Source: Verrucomicrobiales bacterium (GTDB lineage: Bacteria > Verrucomicrobiota > Verrucomicrobiia > Limisphaerales > UBA11320). Taken from it: a stretch of 15,875 bases of DNA. The notes below the pieces were generated by a model. That model made no database searches. It was not told where the DNA came from and saw only the letters and a program-made list of their open reading frames with translations. Made by a program: the position numbers and the translations under genes. The stretch covers positions 1 through 15,875 of the forward strand of contig DMJJ01000189.1 in assembly GCA_003452185.1 (NCBI GenBank), in the 5' to 3' direction. Positions 1 through 7,885 of the stretch are shown in pieces (position 1 is the first letter of the stretch; each line of letters begins with the position of its first letter).

Positions 1-3000
1 CCCCCTCCACACGACCGCCCCCCTTGAATGTGGCGCGGACCTGGCCCCCCGGTTCGGTGAGCTGGAGCGTGTAGTCCACGGGACCATCCGGGTCCAACGC
101 CACCCCCTCGACGACGAGTCTCCCCTCACGGATGACCCCGTTCTGGCGAGGCGAGGTGATTCGTGCCGTGGGTGGGATGTCCCCCCCTGTCGCAACCCCG
201 ACCCGGACCGGCGGCGACCGATGCACCGCGCCCGTTTCATCCAGCAGCTCCGCCTCGAGCCGATGGAAGCCAGGTCGCGCCGGAACCCAGGAGGCCGAAT
301 ACGGGGGGTGAGCCCCCTCCCAAATGGCCTCCCCGTCGTCCAGCAATCGGACTCGCGCCACGGCCGCCGACAACGAGCGCAAGGCCGCGGTCACATCCAC
401 CGACTCCCCAACCGAGAACACCGTCCCCTCCTCCGGCTGGAGGATCTCCAAAGCCGGGGCCTCGATCGCCACCCTCACCGAAACCGGAAGTGACCGCACG
501 CCATTGGAGGAGATCGCGACGTATCCAAGGCGGTCCAAGCCGACGAGGTCCAAGGGAGGCGTGTACAGGATCACCCCCCCCTGAGCCGAGGCAACGGCGG
601 ACCCGAGGCTCGGCGAGCTCACCGAGAGCAGCCGGTCCCCCGGAGGGGCATCAGCGAGGACCCTCAGCACGTTGTCGTGGCTGTTGGCCAGCACAGTGAA
701 GGATTGCTCCGGGGATGGCGGGCCCGGCCGGAGGAGGTCGGGGAGCCCGAGGTCAAGATTCACCCGCTGCGATCGTTCGCCATCCGCTTCAGCCCGAATC
801 ACGTAATGCCCTGCCGGGGGGTTCGTCAGGGTCATGCGGGTTCCCGAGACCCGCCAGACTTGCTGCCCTTGGGCGGAGTCGGCGAAGAACGTCGTCTCGG
901 CAGGGGAGCCCCCCCGGAGCGGGATCACGGAGAGGTCCACCCGGTCGGGCGCGGGCTGGGAGGCATCGAGCCTGAGACCCGGGCTTCGGTCGTCCACCTC
1001 CAGGCGAAGGTCTCGGAACCCCGCCCAACTCCAGCTTCCCAGCAGTTCCAAATCGAACACGGACTCATGGATCTCCCCGGGCTGGGTCGGCGTCACCTCC
1101 CACGAGAACGTCACCTCCCCTCCGGCGGACAGCGTCACGGGGTCCGACGGCGCAAAGCGGTGCTCCAAGCCGGGATCGTATCCGAGGGCGACCGGCAGAA
1201 CATCGATGATGGGAAAGGCGGTGAGGTTTTGGACTCTCAGTCGAAAGGTCCGCCCGATGGAGGGAACCGGCCCCAGGACCACGCCGTCGGCCAGCGGGAC
1301 CGCATCCACCGTGACACTGAGCGGCTCCGCGCCCAACGGGCTCTGGATCAGCTCGAGGAGGTAGTCTCCGCCATCGCCAGGCCGGTCCCCCGCGACCTCG
1401 ATCCAGTAGTCCCCCTGCCGCAACAGGACGCACTCGAGTCGAAGGGTGGTTTCCCCCAAACCCTCCCCATCCAGAGGGTCTGCCGGATAGGCCGCGGACG
1501 CGAGGATCTCTCCTGCGGGATCCTTCACGTAAAGGTGGGCCGGGAACCGCTCCGGCCGGAGCGTCAGTTCCAGGAGGGCCGATCCAGTCGCGTGGTAGCG
1601 ATAGACATGCCCGTTGTGAAGCGGGCCACGGGTCGGGGAAGGGCCCGTGCTCAGGTTGGTCAGGATCACCTGATCCCCGTCCCCCAGCCCGATCGGGATC
1701 GCCCCCTCCAGTCGAATCCGAACCTGCCCCGTGATGCTCCCCCCGCCGTTGAGTTGCGCGGTGTACCGGAGGCGGTCGACATCCGCGGGGGTCGGGTTGT
1801 CGGCCGGGGTGTACAGGATGGCTGAGCCCCCGTCGGTCAACTCCGCAGTTCCGGCGAGTGCCCCTTCGACACTCAGCAGCTTCACGGGCAGAGGAACAAT
1901 GTCATTTCCCAGCACGTCGAGCCTGAGCGGCCCGCCCGCCCGCAGAATCGAGAACTCATCGTCCACAGCGGCGGCCACCTTCGGAGCATCGGCGAGCGAA
2001 GCCGGGTCCGAGGCGGGTGTGAGCACCGCAAGCGCAACGAGAGTCAGGAAATCCTCCGACCCAGGATCCTCCGAGTACCGGGTGCGCAAGACGGACGGGG
2101 TCGCGGTCACCCACTCCGCCGGCACGGGGATGCGCGCGATATCCCAGAGCCCGAGGTTCTCCCAGCATTCATGGTGCGCGCCCGGGACCGAGGTGCCGGC
2201 GAAGAGCTGGCGTTGCTCCTCGTCGCACACGGAGACGGGGCCCGGGGATAGGAGCAGCGCATCATCCCAAAGCAGATCCGGGTCCAGGAATCCGCCACCC
2301 ACGTTCCCATGCTGGCCGTCGGAGACATGGAGTTCCAGCTCGACGGGGCTCCCCGGGGGGATGGGTGGAAGCCTCACCCCCCACCCGCGGTCACCCACAT
2401 TGCCCGCCCGCACCCCGCCCCATCGATCGAGCGGAGCCCGGTTTCGATGCCCTTCCCGCAGAAACATTCCACCGACCCACAGGTCCCCGGAATCAACCAT
2501 CTCGGCGATCGCCTCCACCCGGTCACCAGCCCCGCCGGGAAAGGGGACGAAGGTCTCGAGATCCAGCGACCCGTCGACCAGGCGGACGAGAAGCCGCGTC
2601 TCGCTGCTGCCGTCCGCCGCGGAGAGCTGGAGATGTCCCCCAACCAGGAGAAGTTGGTTTCCCCACGGCCCCTCGGTGCCCGGGGACTCTGGCAGGAGTG
2701 TCAAAACCTCCTGTCCAGGGAGCTGGTTCAACTCGCCCGGCTCCCAGCTTTCGTCCAGCCCCCCGCCGACCAGGAGACGCGCCACGCCATGACGACGAAA
2801 ACCGGACACGGAGGTGAATCCGCCTCCGACGTAAAGTCCGGAATCCCCCCCCCAGGCCAGTGCGCGGATGGGGCCGTCGAACTCCAGAGGGCTCGGGGTG
2901 ATGCGGCCTTCGGGGTCGACCGTAGCGAGGCGAACTGGATCGGGCGAGTCAGGAAGCCGAAAATCGCCTCCGACCACCACACCCCCCCCGCCCGGACGGG

Positions 3001-5833
3001 GTGCGAGAGCCAACACGTCGCCCGTGAGCGGGAGACGCACGAGAACATTCCCCTCGGCGCCCAGGGCCGCGAGGCCGAAGGAACCACCCACCCAAAGGAG
3101 CCCATCGGTTTCACACAGCGCGGAGACACGCTCCCCCTCAGGCAGCCCCGGGAGGAAGCCTGGGTCAAGCCGCCCCTGACTCTCCAACCGGGCAAGCCCT
3201 GGACGTGGCTGGCCGCCCACGGCACCAAACGGGCCGCCGATATACACCCCCCCGGCTGGAGAAGGGAGCAGGACCTCAATCGGGCCGTCGGGGCCTGCCC
3301 CCGGATCGAACCCCAGGTCAAGCTCGCCTCCCGGAAGAAGTCGGGCGATCCGGCGTCGGTTGACGCCCGCGGCCTCTGTGAAGTCCCCGCCCAGGAGGAC
3401 CGCCCCCTCTGGCATCAACGCGATCGCGTGCACCGAGTCATTCAACGACGGGGCCCAGGGCCCATTCGACTCGTTCCCGCTCCAGAGCCAAAGATCGTGA
3501 CGACGCGTGGGATCCGGCTCCTGATACACCACCACCAACGAGGCTCCGTTGACCTCGATTTCCTCCATCTTTCGGAACCCCGTGAGAGCATAGTTCCCAT
3601 CTCCGGCGACGAACCGGGTGACATCCGCCCGGTAGGCTTGCGCGCTCGCGAAGGGGTGGCGGTCGGCATAGCTCCAGTGATCGTCGTGCGAGACGCCGAT
3701 GAGTTCCCCGGTGATCCACGCCCCCTGAAACTGAACCGTCGCATTGGCATTCGGCCAGGCCGAGTCGCCGGGGCCGTGCCAATACAACCAGGCACGCACC
3801 ACGGGCCCACGAACTCCCGTGAGGGAGAGGGTGCCATCGCCGAAGCCGCGCAGCCCCCCGATTCCGGCGCTCGCATACCCCACGGCGTGGAACTGCTCCC
3901 ACGGGTCGCGATCCTCCACCGTGACTTGCATCCGGTCGGTGGTCATCAGGCCGGAGGCATCCCGTGCCCTCAGCTCCAGCTCGTAGTGCCCGGGGACCGT
4001 GGCACGGGCCACGGTTGTGGCCCGATCCGGTGAGTCCCATTGCAGCTGCGCCGGCCCCGAGATCTGCGACCAAAGGATGTCAGGTGGCCGCCCGTCGGGA
4101 AGGCCATCCCGCCCGATGCCGTCATCCTCCACACGTCCCACCAGCTGAAAGGGGCCCCGAACCGTGAGGTCGGGCCCCGCCGAGACCAGGGGCGGGGCGT
4201 TCGTGCGGAGCACGGTGAGGTTGAGATGCCGCGAGGCGTGGAAGGCTCCATCGCGCACGGCGAACTCGAAACCATACCGACCAGGGACCTCGAAGCGGGC
4301 CGTGGCCAGCGGGCCGGCTCCCCGGATGCCCACGGGGCCCGGTGCGTCGACCACCCTCCAGCCCGCCTCGAGGTCCGCGGAGCAGTTGTCGCAGACTCCG
4401 CTCAGTCCGGCTTCCGAGGGGAGCCAGATGGTCTGATCCGGGCCGACCGTGAGTCGGGGGACCAGGCGGGTTGGGTCCGGGCAGAGTCCGCTGCCAAGCC
4501 CGGCAAACAGGGAGGAGAGTCGGCTGAAGTCCGGCTCCAGGAGGACTTCCTCCCCCGCGCCGACGATGTCGCGGAGGTGGGCCACGTCGGGCTCCGGTCC
4601 GATCCCGCACGCGACAACCCGGATGCCCCCCGCACGGGCGGAAGCCGCAATCGCGACCGATTGGGTCACGAGGAGGCTCAACGGGCGATCCCGAGCCGAC
4701 TCCTGTCCGTCGGTCATGATGAGAATCACTCGCTCGCTGGCGGGGCTGGACAAAAGGCCGGTGGCCGCCTGGAGGCCGCTGCCGACGAACGTCTCCTCGC
4801 ACGCGAGGCCGTCGGGACGTCCCACCCGTTCGACGGTCGCGATTCCCTCCAGGAGCCGGGAGACATCGGACGTAAGGGGGACATGGACAAAGGCCGATCC
4901 GCAGAACGAGATCACCCCGACCTGTCGCCATCCCTCGACCGGCCCGAAAGCGCGAACAAAGTTCGTGGCGGCCCCCCTCATGCTCGCCACATCTCCGGCG
5001 GACATCGACCCGGTGCGGTCGATCACGAGGGCGACGTCCACCGGACGCGAGCACCCTCCTTCGACCTCGACAGCCTGAAGGCGCGGGAGGCTTGCGACCC
5101 CACCGCCATCGACCAGCTGCCAAGTCCAGGAATGAAGCGGCGCGAGCGGATTCCCTGGCGCCGGAACGCATTGAATCGCGCGGGCGATGGCAGTCGCCTC
5201 GAGGGTTGTGATGGCGGGCGCAAGCTGGACTTCCAGCCGCGGCCCCTGCTCGACCACCCGGCCCAGAATCGCCCCTCCGAGAGTGAGGACGTGTGCGGGG
5301 TCCTCGTGCAGGGGGCCCGAGGGGTCGACCCGGAGAAGGTCGCCCGCCGTGGGGGACCCCAGCGCGGGCGCGATCCTCAGGGTTCCGCCGCCGACGCCAG
5401 GGGCCACGGGTGAGAGGATCTCCGCGCTGCCTGCGAGGGTGAAGGGAACGAGTGCCGGAACCCGTTGAACGCCGGTATTGAGATTGATCGAGGGACGTGC
5501 CGAGCTCGCGGTGTCCGGGGTCTCGAGGAAGGCGCGAAAATAGAGTTCCCCCTCACCTGCGAGGGGCAGGTCAAAGATCCCCTGCCCCGGGTCCCCGAGG
5601 GCCACGGGAACGAACCCCGACCCGTCTTCGAGCAAACGGGAAGCCGACTCGATCCGGATCCGTTGCCCGGGGGTCACCTGGTCCACGGCGAGCCGGAGCC
5701 TCCCGTCGGACGGGGCCTCGATAGGATGAAGATGGAGGTCGGCTGAGCAGATCCCGGCAAAGAGCAGGGATAAGAGCGTGAGGGGTTGATGGAGGCGGGG
5801 CGTGGTTTCCCTGGCAAGCCGTAGAGCGCGCAT
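1..5833 (-). CDS. Giant secreted VWA / Ig-like / beta-propeller mosaic protein (3' end outside window)
   Basis: One uninterrupted frame of 1,944 codons runs from the ATG at 5833-5831 to the left edge with no stop, so the C-terminus is missing. The start has AAGGA 9 nt upstream and is followed by a signal peptide (hydrophobic LTLLSLLFAG, probable cleavage after CSA near residue 31). Domains in order: a beta-rich N-terminal region; a VWA domain about 264-449 with MIDAS residues D272-x-T-x-S276 and D375 (MTDG); a PKD-like Ig fold about 545-641; the first half of a jelly-roll-like domain about 645-790; seven delta-60-like repeats about 798-1133; the second jelly-roll half about 1139-1282 (LHVSDGQ, DDALLL); a cadherin-like Ig about 1291-1375; a PPC-like domain about 1406-1498; a CARDB-like region; a second cadherin-like Ig from about 1714; then further Ig-like modules to the edge. 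Such proteins are normally exported and act in adhesion or cell-surface binding, but the ligand is unknown. Domain names are by pattern recognition; the single frame and MIDAS residues are seen directly. Confidence 0.9.
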   Translation of the reverse strand, partial: MRALRLARETTPRLHQPLTLLSLLFAGICSADLHLHPIEAPSDGRLRLAVDQVTPGQRIRIESASRLLEDGSGFVPVALGDPGQGIFDLPLAGEGELYFRAFLETPDTASSARPSINLNTGVQRVPALVPFTLAGSAEILSPVAPGVGGGTLRIAPALGSPTAGDLLRVDPSGPLHEDPAHVLTLGGAILGRVVEQGPRLEVQLAPAITTLEATAIARAIQCVPAPGNPLAPLHSWTWQLVDGGGVASLPRLQAVEVEGGCSRPVDVALVIDRTGSMSAGDVASMRGAATNFVRAFGPVEGWRQVGVISFCGSAFVHVPLTSDVSRLLEGIATVERVGRPDGLACEETFVGSGLQAATGLLSSPASERVILIMTDGQESARDRPLSLLVTQSVAIAASARAGGIRVVACGIGPEPDVAHLRDIVGAGEEVLLEPDFSRLSSLFAGLGSGLCPDPTRLVPRLTVGPDQTIWLPSEAGLSGVCDNCSADLEAGWRVVDAPGPVGIRGAGPLATARFEVPGRYGFEFAVRDGAFHASRHLNLTVLRTNAPPLVSAGPDLTVRGPFQLVGRVEDDGIGRDGLPDGRPPDILWSQISGPAQLQWDSPDRATTVARATVPGHYELELRARDASGLMTTDRMQVTVEDRDPWEQFHAVGYASAGIGGLRGFGDGTLSLTGVRGPVVRAWLYWHGPGDSAWPNANATVQFQGAWITGELIGVSHDDHWSYADRHPFASAQAYRADVTRFVAGDGNYALTGFRKMEEIEVNGASLVVVYQEPDPTRRHDLWLWSGNESNGPWAPSLNDSVHAIALMPEGAVLLGGDFTEAAGVNRRRIARLLPGGELDLGFDPGAGPDGPIEVLLPSPAGGVYIGGPFGAVGGQPRPGLARLESQGRLDPGFLPGLPEGERVSALCETDGLLWVGGSFGLAALGAEGNVLVRLPLTGDVLALAPRPGGGGVVVGGDFRLPDSPDPVRLATVDPEGRITPSPLEFDGPIRALAWGGDSGLYVGGGFTSVSGFRRHGVARLLVGGGLDESWEPGELNQLPGQEVLTLLPESPGTEGPWGNQLLLVGGHLQLSAADGSSETRLLVRLVDGSLDLETFVPFPGGAGDRVEAIAEMVDSGDLWVGGMFLREGHRNRAPLDRWGGVRAGNVGDRGWGVRLPPIPPGSPVELELHVSDGQHGNVGGGFLDPDLLWDDALLLSPGPVSVCDEEQRQLFAGTSVPGAHHECWENLGLWDIARIPVPAEWVTATPSVLRTRYSEDPGSEDFLTLVALAVLTPASDPASLADAPKVAAAVDDEFSILRAGGPLRLDVLGNDIVPLPVKLLSVEGALAGTAELTDGGSAILYTPADNPTPADVDRLRYTAQLNGGGSITGQVRIRLEGAIPIGLGDGDQVILTNLSTGPSPTRGPLHNGHVYRYHATGSALLELTLRPERFPAHLYVKDPAGEILASAAYPADPLDGEGLGETTLRLECVLLRQGDYWIEVAGDRPGDGGDYLLELIQSPLGAEPLSVTVDAVPLADGVVLGPVPSIGRTFRLRVQNLTAFPIIDVLPVALGYDPGLEHRFAPSDPVTLSAGGEVTFSWEVTPTQPGEIHESVFDLELLGSWSWAGFRDLRLEVDDRSPGLRLDASQPAPDRVDLSVIPLRGGSPAETTFFADSAQGQQVWRVSGTRMTLTNPPAGHYVIRAEADGERSQRVNLDLGLPDLLRPGPPSPEQSFTVLANSHDNVLRVLADAPPGDRLLSVSSPSLGSAVASAQGGVILYTPPLDLVGLDRLGYVAISSNGVRSLPVSVRVAIEAPALEILQPEEGTVFSVGESVDVTAALRSLSAAVARVRLLDDGEAIWEGAHPPYSASWVPARPGFHRLEAELLDETGAVHRSPPVRVGVATGGDIPPTARITSPRQNGVIREGRLVVEGVALDPDGPVDYTLQLTEPGGQVRATFKGGGRVEG
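2462..3442 (-). repeat. Seven delta-60-like beta-propeller repeats inside the giant VWA protein
   Basis: Within the giant protein, residues about 798-1124 hold seven copies of a (hydrophobic)-G-G-x-(F/L) core: LLGGDF, YIGGPF, WVGGSF, VVGGDF, YVGGGF, LVGGHL and WVGGMF. Their first Gly lies at residues 815, 866, 916, 955, 1003, 1065 and 1121. Several copies are preceded by a strand such as VHAIAL, IEVLL or VSALC and followed by (I/L)ARL..(G)..LD.GF. This matches the delta-60 / DUF5122 repeat family, whose units are about 50 residues and are thought to form propeller blades. The fourth unit is short (39 residues between cores) and the sixth is long (62). The copies have diverged well beyond recent duplication. 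Seven copies suggest a seven-bladed propeller, which is an inference. Confidence 0.75.
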
Positions 5834-5842
5834 ATGAGTCAA

Positions 5843-5847
5843 TCCTT
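5843..5847 (-). promoter_or_regulatory. Ribosome binding site of the giant VWA gene
   Basis: AAGGA on the minus strand ends 9 nt before the ATG at 5833. It supports that start over the in-frame TTG nine bases further upstream, because a signal peptide follows directly after the ATG. Confidence 0.6.
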
Positions 5848-5849
5848 GT

Positions 5850-5867
5850 CCGGGCAAGGCTACCCGG
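5850..5867 (-). other. Short inverted repeat just upstream of the giant-gene RBS
   Basis: CCGGG and CCCGG arms flank an 8-nt loop directly upstream of the AAGGA ribosome binding site. It could form a small 5'-leader hairpin. In GC-rich DNA a 5-bp stem can occur by chance, so no function is claimed. Confidence 0.25.
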
Positions 5868-5925
5868 CAGCGGAGCAACGCCAATCGCGAGAACTAGGGG
5901 ATTTGAAAAGAAAGTTGGAGCGAGC

Positions 5926-5943
5926 TTCCCTAGAAGTAGGGAA
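5926..5943 (-). terminator. Possible terminator hairpin after the PIG-L gene
   Basis: A perfect 7-bp stem (TTCCCTA / TAGGGAA, 4-nt loop) begins 26 nt after the PIG-L stop codon. On the minus strand a pyrimidine-rich stretch (CTTTCTTTTC) follows about 11 nt later, rather than a directly adjoining U-run. It may be a weak terminator or an attenuator separating the sugar genes from the giant VWA gene. Confidence 0.35.
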
Positions 5944-5969
5944 ACCGTGGGGCGATCCGACGATCGCGG

Positions 5970-6773
5970 CTAGCGGCCGGCCAGAACTTTCCGGTAGGCG
6001 GGCTCACGGTGGTAACGACGCCCGAGGAGACCCCGCAGCGGGTCGGCTTCCTCGGAGCAGAACCCGACGGCCAGGTGTCGACGCCACCCCTCGGCATGCC
6101 GATACCGTCGCGAACGCCGTCCCAAATCCCGTGAGAATTCCTCGATGGCCGCGAGGTAGGAGTCCATCCCCTGGGAGACGTCCAACCACTCCTTCTGACT
6201 GACATGCGCCGCGGCGGCGTGGCGCTTCTTGGCCAGCACGGATCCAATGTCGACGTACGCCTCGGGAATCACCCGCACCCCGAGCGGATCGCGCAGCATG
6301 TGCGGCATCGCGTGGTAAATCGTGACCTCCCCACCCACATGCGCCCGGGGGGGAATGCTCCGCCAGTTGGGAATCCCCCGTGCGAAGGCCGCCGTCACCG
6401 CCAACCGGCAGGTGTTGGTGTGGTCCTCCATGTAGTCGGCAGGTGAGTGCGTCAGCAGAATCCCCGGATTCACCTCGCGGACCACGGCCGAGAGCCGCCG
6501 GAGGAGCGGGAGAGTGTAAAGGACTTCCAGGTCGTCACAGAGGCTCGGATGCCACTCGGCACCCAGCCTGCGGGCACCCTCGCGCGCCTCCAGGCGGCGC
6601 AGGGTCCGGGTCCGTGCCGCCGAGTGAACCGAGCTCCCGAGGCTCCCGCTGGAGAGCGTCATGTAGTGGAGCTCACAGCCGGCCTTCCCGAGCAGGAGGA
6701 GCGTCCCCCCCATCATGAACTCGATGTCGTCCGGATGGGCGGCGACGGCCAGGACTCGGGGACGTGGGATCAC
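5970..6773 (-). CDS. PIG-L / LmbE family N-acetylglucosaminyl-type deacetylase
   Basis: A 267-residue protein close to the usual PIG-L/LmbE size (about 230-290). Family members are zinc hydrolases that remove the acetyl group from N-acetylglucosamine-containing glycosides or related molecules. The AHPDD motif is at residues 12-16 and HSPADYMEDHT at 109-119; by family knowledge H13, D16 and H118 are the likely zinc ligands and D15 the general base. There is no signal peptide, so it is probably cytoplasmic. The start is GTG at 6773. The sequence GTGA makes it overlap the stop of the upstream oxidoreductase gene by 4 nt, and no clear Shine-Dalgarno precedes it, so translational coupling is likely. 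The context (ROK, Gfo/Idh/MocA) suggests amino-sugar or glycoside breakdown. The exact substrate cannot be read from the sequence. Confidence 0.9.
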   Translation of the reverse strand: MIPRPRVLAVAAHPDDIEFMMGGTLLLLGKAGCELHYMTLSSGSLGSSVHSAARTRTLRRLEAREGARRLGAEWHPSLCDDLEVLYTLPLLRRLSAVVREVNPGILLTHSPADYMEDHTNTCRLAVTAAFARGIPNWRSIPPRAHVGGEVTIYHAMPHMLRDPLGVRVIPEAYVDIGSVLAKKRHAAAAHVSQKEWLDVSQGMDSYLAAIEEFSRDLGRRSRRYRHAEGWRRHLAVGFCSEEADPLRGLLGRRYHREPAYRKVLAGR

Positions 6774-7813
6774 AACGGGATCTGGGAGAGGCGAACCGGG
6801 CGCCCTCCGGCGGCGGCCGACTTGTCGGCGGCAAAGATCACACGGTGCGATTTCAGGGCCTCGGAAAGGCTCGTCAGCGGCATCTCACGCCCATCGGCCA
6901 GCGATTTGAAGAAGGCCTCAAACTGCGTCTGATAGGGATGATCCGCGACGTCGCCGGAATCAATCGGGTGAATGCTCAGCTCGCTCCACTTCTTCTTGTT
7001 CAGCGAGGCCAGCTTGTTGGTGTGAATCTTTCCATCAAGGAGGCTCCCCTCGCTCCCCACCAGGTGGACATGGAAGTAATAGGGCTGGAAGCAATCGATC
7101 ACCGAGGCGCACTTCCCCACGCGCCCGTCCTTGAACTTGATGAGCGAGGTGGTGGTTGTGGGATACTCATAGGGACGAAAAACCTCGTGGCTCGAGGCGG
7201 TGTTGAGGCTGGTGACCGTGTCAACCTCCCCGCCCATGCAAAGCAGCAGCGCATCGAGCGCGTGACAGCCTGCCGAGAGCAGGCTGCTGCCGCCACCGCT
7301 CTTCTTCACGTTCCATCGGTACTGTCCATACCAGGGGCCGACCCCGTGGTAGTAGTCCACCTCGCCGTAATGCACACGCCCAAGGAGTCCGTTGTCGATC
7401 ACCGACTTGATAGTCAGGAACTGCCCGGAGTACCGGACCTCAAAGCAGACACAGGTCTTCACACGCGCCTTGCGGGCCGCCGCCTCGATGGCGCGGCATT
7501 CCTTCCATGTCAGGGCGATCGGTTTCTCGAGGATGAAGTGCTTCCCCGCAGCGGCGGCAGCGAGTGCGCTTCGTGAGTGCTCCCACGGGTAACCGGTGAT
7601 ATCGACGACATCCAGGTCCTTCTGGGCGAGGAACTCCTTCTGGCTGGTGAATGATCGGACCGGGTGTCCGTACTTGGCGCTGAGCTCCCGGTCATCCAAG
7701 GGACGGGCCGAAAGGATCGAGGTGACCTTCGCCAGGCCGGTGTTGTTGATGGCAGGAATGTGAGCCGTGGCAGCCCACCCGTGTCCGATGACGCCAACGT
7801 TGAACTGTTTCAT
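6770..7813 (-). CDS. Gfo/Idh/MocA family NAD(P)-dependent oxidoreductase
   Basis: A 347-residue protein beginning MKQFNVGVIGHGW. The N-terminal Rossmann fold carries GVIGHG (7-12) for dinucleotide binding. The family hallmark EKP is at 96-98, and the C-terminal half contains GGGSSLLSAGCHALD with H184 and D187 in the usual catalytic/substrate region. The first Asp of the common D-x-G-x-H-x-x-D pattern is replaced by Ser180. Members oxidise or reduce sugars, inositols and related polyols; this substrate is unknown. No signal peptide is seen, so it is cytoplasmic. The frame stays open upstream to a TTG at 7840, but the Rossmann strand follows directly after the ATG at 7813, so I chose that. It has no obvious Shine-Dalgarno. 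It lies 72 nt after the ROK gene and overlaps the PIG-L gene by 4 nt, suggesting one transcript. Confidence 0.92.
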   Translation of the reverse strand: MKQFNVGVIGHGWAATAHIPAINNTGLAKVTSILSARPLDDRELSAKYGHPVRSFTSQKEFLAQKDLDVVDITGYPWEHSRSALAAAAAGKHFILEKPIALTWKECRAIEAAARKARVKTCVCFEVRYSGQFLTIKSVIDNGLLGRVHYGEVDYYHGVGPWYGQYRWNVKKSGGGSSLLSAGCHALDALLLCMGGEVDTVTSLNTASSHEVFRPYEYPTTTTSLIKFKDGRVGKCASVIDCFQPYYFHVHLVGSEGSLLDGKIHTNKLASLNKKKWSELSIHPIDSGDVADHPYQTQFEAFFKSLADGREMPLTSLSEALKSHRVIFAADKSAAAGGRPVRLSQIPL

Positions 7814-7870
7814 GAAAGAGTGTGGGACGACGTTACCCAAACCGGACCGCGCATGGCAATCTTGGGGTTG

Positions 7871-7884
7871 CGGCCCGAAGGCCG
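7871..7884 (-). other. Small UUCG-loop hairpin after the ROK stop codon
   Basis: CGGCC-TTCG-GGCCG follows the ROK stop after a single base, with no U-run behind it. This could stabilise the 3' end of the upstream message or partly separate ROK from the oxidoreductase gene. It is not a classical terminator. Confidence 0.35.
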
Positions 7885-7885
7885 G

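Noticed and set aside
2309..4033. Plus-strand open frame of 574 codons, with similar long frames at 677-1825 and 4040-5413
   Set aside because: The translations are low-complexity in Arg, Pro and Gly with no recognisable domain. They lie antisense to the giant VWA protein, whose minus-strand frame is continuous and domain-rich. Long antisense frames are expected at this GC content.
4122..5171. Minus-strand open frame of 349 codons in another frame, and those at 2728-3321 and 3438-4073
   Set aside because: They overlap the giant protein in a different frame. The VWA, Ig and propeller motifs occur only in the continuous frame starting at 5833.
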